DNA of 64,000 nucleotides, taken from contig CAZVNM010000004.1 in the NCBI GenBank assembly GCA_964628685.1, positions 186,001-250,000 on the forward strand, written 5' to 3'. A program made the translations under genes and the position numbers. The number at the start of each line of letters is the position of its first letter. Position 1 is the first letter of the stretch. Below the pieces are notes generated by a model that saw nothing but the letters and a program-made list of their open reading frames with translations, did no database searches and was not told the origin of the DNA. This document shows positions 60,548 to 64,000 of this stretch, one piece after another. Origin of the DNA: CALMEC01 sp964628685. Lineage in GTDB: Bacteria > Actinomycetota > Thermoleophilia > Miltoncostaeales > Miltoncostaeaceae.

Positions 60548-61489
60548 ATGACTGATATCTCTTTGGTCTTGCCTTCCTTCGACCTGCGGCAGCTGCGTTC
60601 GTTCGTCGCCGTGGCCGAGGAGCTGCACTTCGGCCGCGCCGCCGTGCGACTGGGAATCGCCCAGCCACCGCTCAGCCAGCAGATCCGCCGTCTTGAGGAG
60701 CGGCTCGGCGTGCCGCTGTTCGTCCGCACCCGTCGATCGGTCGAGCTCACGCCCGTGGGCGAGCTCCTGCTGGAGGGGGCGCGCCCGCTCCTGGCACACG
60801 CGCGCGAACTGGAGGACACGATCCGAAACGCCGAGGACATGGAGGGCGGCACGGTGCGCCTCGGGTTCGTCGGCTCGGCCGCCTACGACGTGGTGCCCAC
60901 CCTCGTGCGCCGGGCGCGCGTCGACCTGCCGGGCCTCAGCGTCATCGCCGTCGAGTTGCCGACGACCCGTCAGCTGGCGGCGCTTCGCCGCGGCAGCCTG
61001 GACGCCGGGATCGTGCGCCTGCCCGTGGAGGACGAGGCCACGCTGGAGCGTCTGCCCCTCACCAGCGACCCGACCGTGGCGGCGGTGCCGGACACCCATC
61101 CGCTGGCCGGACGGGCGCGCATCGCGCTGGCGGAGCTCGCCGGCGAGCCGTTCATCATCTGGAGCCGGCGCAACAACCCGCGCGCGCATGACGACGTGAT
61201 CGAGGCATGCCGCGACGCGGGCTTCGCACCCCGGGTGGTCCAGGAGCCGGGTGAGATCGACACGATGCTCAGCCTCGTCGCCGCCGGGCTCGGTGTGGCG
61301 TTGGTGCCGGGGTCGATGCGGCGGATCCGGCCGAACGGCGTCCGCTACCCCTCGCTGGAGGGCAGGCCGATCCCCATCTCCCTCGCCCTCATGTGGAACA
61401 CGCAGCGGGCCGGACCCGCGGTGCGCCACCTGGTCGAGACCGCACGCGGCGTGGAGGACTGGACGCTCGGCGCCGACTCGGACCGGTGA
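60548..61489 (+). CDS. LysR-family transcriptional regulator
   Basis: 313 residues. N-terminal HTH FDLRQLRSFVAVAEELHFGRAAVRLGIAQPPLSQQIRRLEERLGVPLFVR, then a periplasmic-binding-like effector domain (VRLGFVGSAAYDVVPTLVRR). Likely controls the divergent MFS exporter. Leaderless by the TATGAT box 8 nt upstream. Confidence 0.93.
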   Translation: MTDISLVLPSFDLRQLRSFVAVAEELHFGRAAVRLGIAQPPLSQQIRRLEERLGVPLFVRTRRSVELTPVGELLLEGARPLLAHARELEDTIRNAEDMEGGTVRLGFVGSAAYDVVPTLVRRARVDLPGLSVIAVELPTTRQLAALRRGSLDAGIVRLPVEDEATLERLPLTSDPTVAAVPDTHPLAGRARIALAELAGEPFIIWSRRNNPRAHDDVIEACRDAGFAPRVVQEPGEIDTMLSLVAAGLGVALVPGSMRRIRPNGVRYPSLEGRPIPISLALMWNTQRAGPAVRHLVETARGVEDWTLGADSDR

Positions 61490-61517
61490 GCGCCGGGACC
61501 ATCAGCAGACGGACGCG

Positions 61518-61553
61518 TCGACCGGCACCGGGTGGGCATGCGGCGCCGGTCGA
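61518..61553. terminator. Bidirectional terminator-like hairpin
   Basis: TCGACCGGC / GCCGGTCGA 9-bp perfect arms with an 18-base loop between the convergent LysR and MsrA genes. Confidence 0.5.
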
Positions 61554-61565
61554 GGGCGGGCGTGA

Positions 61566-62204
61566 TCAGCCCGGGTAGGGCACACCCGACTCCGCGTGAC
61601 AGCGGTAGCCGTTGGGGTTCTTCACGAGGTACTGCTGGTGGTACTCCTCGGCGTAGTAGAGGGGGCCGGCCGGGGCGATCTCGGTGGTGATCTCCCCCAG
61701 TCCACGTTCGGCGAGCGCCCGGCCGTAGACCTCGGCGCTGCGCTTCGCGGCCGCGAGCTGGGCCTCGTCGGTCGTGTAGATCGCCGATCGGTACTGGGTG
61801 CCGAGATCGTTTCCCTGACGCATCCCCTGGGTCGGGTCGTGACGCTCCCAGAAGGCGCGCAGGATCTCGTCGAGCGACACCTCGGCGGTGTCCCACGCGA
61901 CCAGCGCGACCTCGGTGTGGCCGGTGCCCCCGCTGCACACCTCGTCATAGGTGGGGTTGGGCGTGACGCCGCCGGCGTACCCCACCGCGGTGGTGTGGAC
62001 GCCGGGCATCAGCCAGAAGATCTCCTCCGCGCCCCAGAAGCACCCCATCCCGAGGACGATGTGGTCGACGCCGTCGGGGAACGGCGGCAGCATCGAGGTT
62101 CCGAGCAGCACGTGCACGCCGGTGATCGGCATGGCCTCGGCACGCCCCGGGATCGCCTGCTCTGGCGCCGGCAGCGACGGTGCGGATCGTGTGAACATCC
62201 CCAT
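61566..62204 (-). CDS. msrA: Peptide methionine sulfoxide reductase MsrA
   Basis: 212 residues. Catalytic GCFWGAEE, GYAGGVTPNPTYDEVCSGGTGHTE and the downstream YHQQYLVKNPNGY are the MsrA blocks. Reduces the S-epimer of methionine sulfoxide in proteins. The long N-terminal extension is typical of actinobacterial members. GGAGG five bases before the ATG. Confidence 0.96.
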   Translation of the reverse strand: MGMFTRSAPSLPAPEQAIPGRAEAMPITGVHVLLGTSMLPPFPDGVDHIVLGMGCFWGAEEIFWLMPGVHTTAVGYAGGVTPNPTYDEVCSGGTGHTEVALVAWDTAEVSLDEILRAFWERHDPTQGMRQGNDLGTQYRSAIYTTDEAQLAAAKRSAEVYGRALAERGLGEITTEIAPAGPLYYAEEYHQQYLVKNPNGYRCHAESGVPYPG

Positions 62205-62279
62205 GTGAACCTCCGGGTCGGGTTCGGTTCAGGGTAGCGCGGTCATCCGCGACGGACGCGGAACCCGGCGGTCACCGAC

Positions 62280-62942
62280 CTACTCCGACGCGTCGGTGAA
62301 CTCGCGGAACTCGCCGGTGACCATGTAGGCGGTCTGTTCCCCGATGTCCACCGCATGGTCACCGATCCGCTCGAGACAGCGCGAGACGAGCAGCATCCGC
62401 ACCGCCCACTCGCGCGTGGCGGGGTCGGACGAGAGCTGGACGACCCACTCGAGCGACTTGCGGTTGGTGCGGTCGATCATCTCGTCGAGCCCCAGGAGCG
62501 ACTCGGCCGCCGCCACGTCGCGCGTCGCGAACGCGTCGAGCGCAACCCGGATCATCTCCTCGGCGCGCGAGCCCATCTCCTCCAGCCACCCGCCCAGCCG
62601 GCTGTCGCCCTCGAGCCCAACCGCCAGCCGCGTCATCTTGGCGATGGTCACGCAGTAGTCGGCCATCCGCTCCAAATGCAGGTTGATCTTGGAGATGGCG
62701 AGCACGAGGCGCATGTCGCTGGCGGTGGGCGCCTGCAGTGCGACGAGCTCCTCGACGAGGTGCTCGACGCGCATGTAGCGGTCGTCGATCTCGTCGTCGA
62801 AGGCGATCACCTCGCTCGCGAGCTCCGAATCGCGTTCCTTGATCGCGTTGAGCGTCGCGCGGAGGATGCGCAGCACCATCGCCCCCTCCTCCTGGAGGGT
62901 GGCCTGGGCCATGTCGAGATGTTCGCGAAGACTGGTCCGCAT
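62280..62942 (-). CDS. phoU: Phosphate signalling regulator PhoU
   Basis: About 220 residues, two PhoU helical bundles (REHLDMAQATLQEEGAMV, INLHLERMADYCVTIAK; CLERIGDHAVDIGE with the conserved E/D metal-binding patches). Links the Pst transporter to the PhoR/PhoB pair. Lies just downstream of a PhoR-like kinase but TACCAT ends 7 nt before the internal ATG, so it can be read from its own leaderless promoter. Confidence 0.93.
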   Translation of the reverse strand: MRTSLREHLDMAQATLQEEGAMVLRILRATLNAIKERDSELASEVIAFDDEIDDRYMRVEHLVEELVALQAPTASDMRLVLAISKINLHLERMADYCVTIAKMTRLAVGLEGDSRLGGWLEEMGSRAEEMIRVALDAFATRDVAAAESLLGLDEMIDRTNRKSLEWVVQLSSDPATREWAVRMLLVSRCLERIGDHAVDIGEQTAYMVTGEFREFTDASE

Positions 62943-62988
62943 CCGTGCAATGGTACCCACCCGTCAAGGCGACGGGGAGCGGCGGGTT

Positions 62989-63936
62989 TCACCAGGGGCG
63001 GTCGGCGGACACCTCCGGGACCTGGCAGTGGATGGTGAGGCCCTCCCCGGGGACGCTCGACGCCTCCACGTGCCCACCGGCCGATCCGACGATGTGCTTG
63101 CAGATCGCAAGGCCCAACCCGGTGCCGCGCGAGGCGCGTGCCGCATCCGCCCGGTAGAAGCGCTCGAACAGGCGCGGGATGGCCTCCGGGGCGACGCCGA
63201 GCCCGGTGTCGCGGGCGGTGAAGGTGACCCATCCGCCCGCGCGCTCCACCGTGAGGAAGAGGCTGCTCTCCGGGCCGGCGTACCGGATGGCGTTTTCGAT
63301 CAGGTTGAGCGCGAGCACCCGCAGCATCCGCGGACGCACGCCCACGCGCGCCTCCTCGTCCCCGTCCACCTCGATGCGCATCCCGGCGCGCTCGGCCCGC
63401 TCACCCAGCTCGGCCGCCACCTCGCGCACGTGCTCGAGGACCGGGGTCGGACCGAGGCCGACGACCTCGTGGCCGGTCTCGAGCTCGCCCAGGAAGAGCA
63501 CGTCGTCGATCAGCTCCCCCATCTGGGAGACCTCCTGACGCGCCCGCTCGACCAGGAGCGGCAGATCGCTGCCCGGGAGCTCGACCGATTCGAACAGCGC
63601 CAGCAGGCGGGCCAGCGGGGTGCGCAGCTCGTGCGAGACGGCGGCGGTGAAGCCGGCGCGCAGCTCCTCGTAGGCGCGCAGGTCGCCCGGCTGGCTCAGG
63701 TAGACGAGCCGCTCGACGCGGCCGTCGATCTCGTACGGCACCTCCACCACGATGGCCGCGGCGCGTCTGGCGGCGATGCCCGCGGGGATGCGCTGGCCGG
63801 GGGCCACCTCCGGATACATCTCCCGGGCGCGTCTGCTGGCGCGCACCACCCGGTCACCCTCGTCGAGCACGACGATGGCCTCGCGGCTCTCCTCGATCAG
63901 CACCCGGCCGCGCAGTGCGTCTTCGTCAGTTACCAT
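62989..63936 (-). CDS. PhoR-like sensor histidine kinase
   Basis: About 315 residues from MVTDEDALRG; an ATG at 63990 in frame is possible and the true start may be affected by a gene beyond the window. Small PAS-like domain (IVVLDEGDRVVRASRRAREMYP), HisKA with SHELRTPLARL, HATPase N box LNLIENAIRY, G1 RDTGLGV and G2 GTGLGLAI. No membrane helix. Next to phoU, so probably the phosphate kinase; its response regulator would lie off the right edge. Confidence 0.88.
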   Translation of the reverse strand: MVTDEDALRGRVLIEESREAIVVLDEGDRVVRASRRAREMYPEVAPGQRIPAGIAARRAAAIVVEVPYEIDGRVERLVYLSQPGDLRAYEELRAGFTAAVSHELRTPLARLLALFESVELPGSDLPLLVERARQEVSQMGELIDDVLFLGELETGHEVVGLGPTPVLEHVREVAAELGERAERAGMRIEVDGDEEARVGVRPRMLRVLALNLIENAIRYAGPESSLFLTVERAGGWVTFTARDTGLGVAPEAIPRLFERFYRADAARASRGTGLGLAICKHIVGSAGGHVEASSVPGEGLTIHCQVPEVSADRPW

Positions 63937-64000
63937 TCGTTCACCAGATGTCGACCTTTTCGCCGCCCAGCGGGGCCTCGTGGTCATCATAATTTCATGA

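Overview
The window is a very GC-rich chromosomal segment of a high-GC Gram-positive (Actinomycetota). F420-type PPOX oxidoreductase, AIM24, amphi-Trp and GPGG small-membrane proteins, dense GTG starts and TANNNT -10 boxes all fit; the mixture with MutS2, a Cys-type CcmE/CcmF pathway and long-coiled-coil M23 peptidases makes me favour a deep lineage such as Thermoleophilia, but that is inference. Almost all genes are ordinary chromosomal housekeeping genes with short gaps and many ATGA/GTGA overlaps.

Layout. 0-6.3 kb: transaldolase (cut by the window edge), an alpha/beta hydrolase, a two-helicase operon and a divergent family-5 uracil-DNA glycosylase. 6.3-12.3 kb: two M23 cell-wall peptidases and a cytochrome c maturation operon (ccmE-ccmF-ccmI-like-DUF1345). 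12.3-20.1 kb: AIM24, SDR, phosphohexomutase, F420-type oxidoreductase, a secreted beta-propeller protein, then a MarR-DHA2 efflux operon. 20.2-21.1 kb: a non-coding array of four ~150-bp direct repeats. 21.1-31.2 kb: pcm, MutS2, membrane proteins, a HAD phosphatase, a glycosyltransferase-acyltransferase fusion, an ABC exporter and pyrophosphatase. 31.2-31.8 kb: an HNH protein under a LexA-type SOS box, running into tRNA-Pro. 31.8-49.4 kb: acyl-CoA ligase, serine hydrolase, split LigD-type ligase and polymerase around glutamate dehydrogenase, Zn alcohol dehydrogenase, GluRS, endonuclease IV, ECF sigma plus partner, cyclase, a two-component pair, methyltransferase and a NirK-like copper protein.

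49.5-58.1 kb is an integrative element in tRNA-Gly(TCC). A 46-bp perfect repeat of the tRNA 3' part bounds it. It carries a tyrosine integrase beside the right end, three excisionase-like HTH proteins, a serine resolvase, a (frameshifted) DUF3987 replication-type protein, small membrane proteins and unknowns. Arm-type repeats ACCATGCGGG lie just inside both ends, and a striking nested inverted array of 8-bp iteron-like units sits inside the DUF3987 gene. A degraded third copy of the tRNA end lies ~370 bp further right, so the site has been used before. No capsid, conjugation or known defence genes are visible. 58.6-64 kb returns to chromosome: small membrane protein, amphi-Trp protein, MFS/LysR pair, MsrA, PhoU and a PhoR-like kinase cut near the edge.

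A strong theme is transcription without 5' leaders: at least 18 genes have a TANNNT-like box ending 6-8 nt before the start codon, including two divergent pairs served by one tiny palindromic or overlapping promoter. DNA repair is over-represented (UdgB, endonuclease IV, MutS2, ligase, LigD polymerase, helicases, SOS-boxed HNH).
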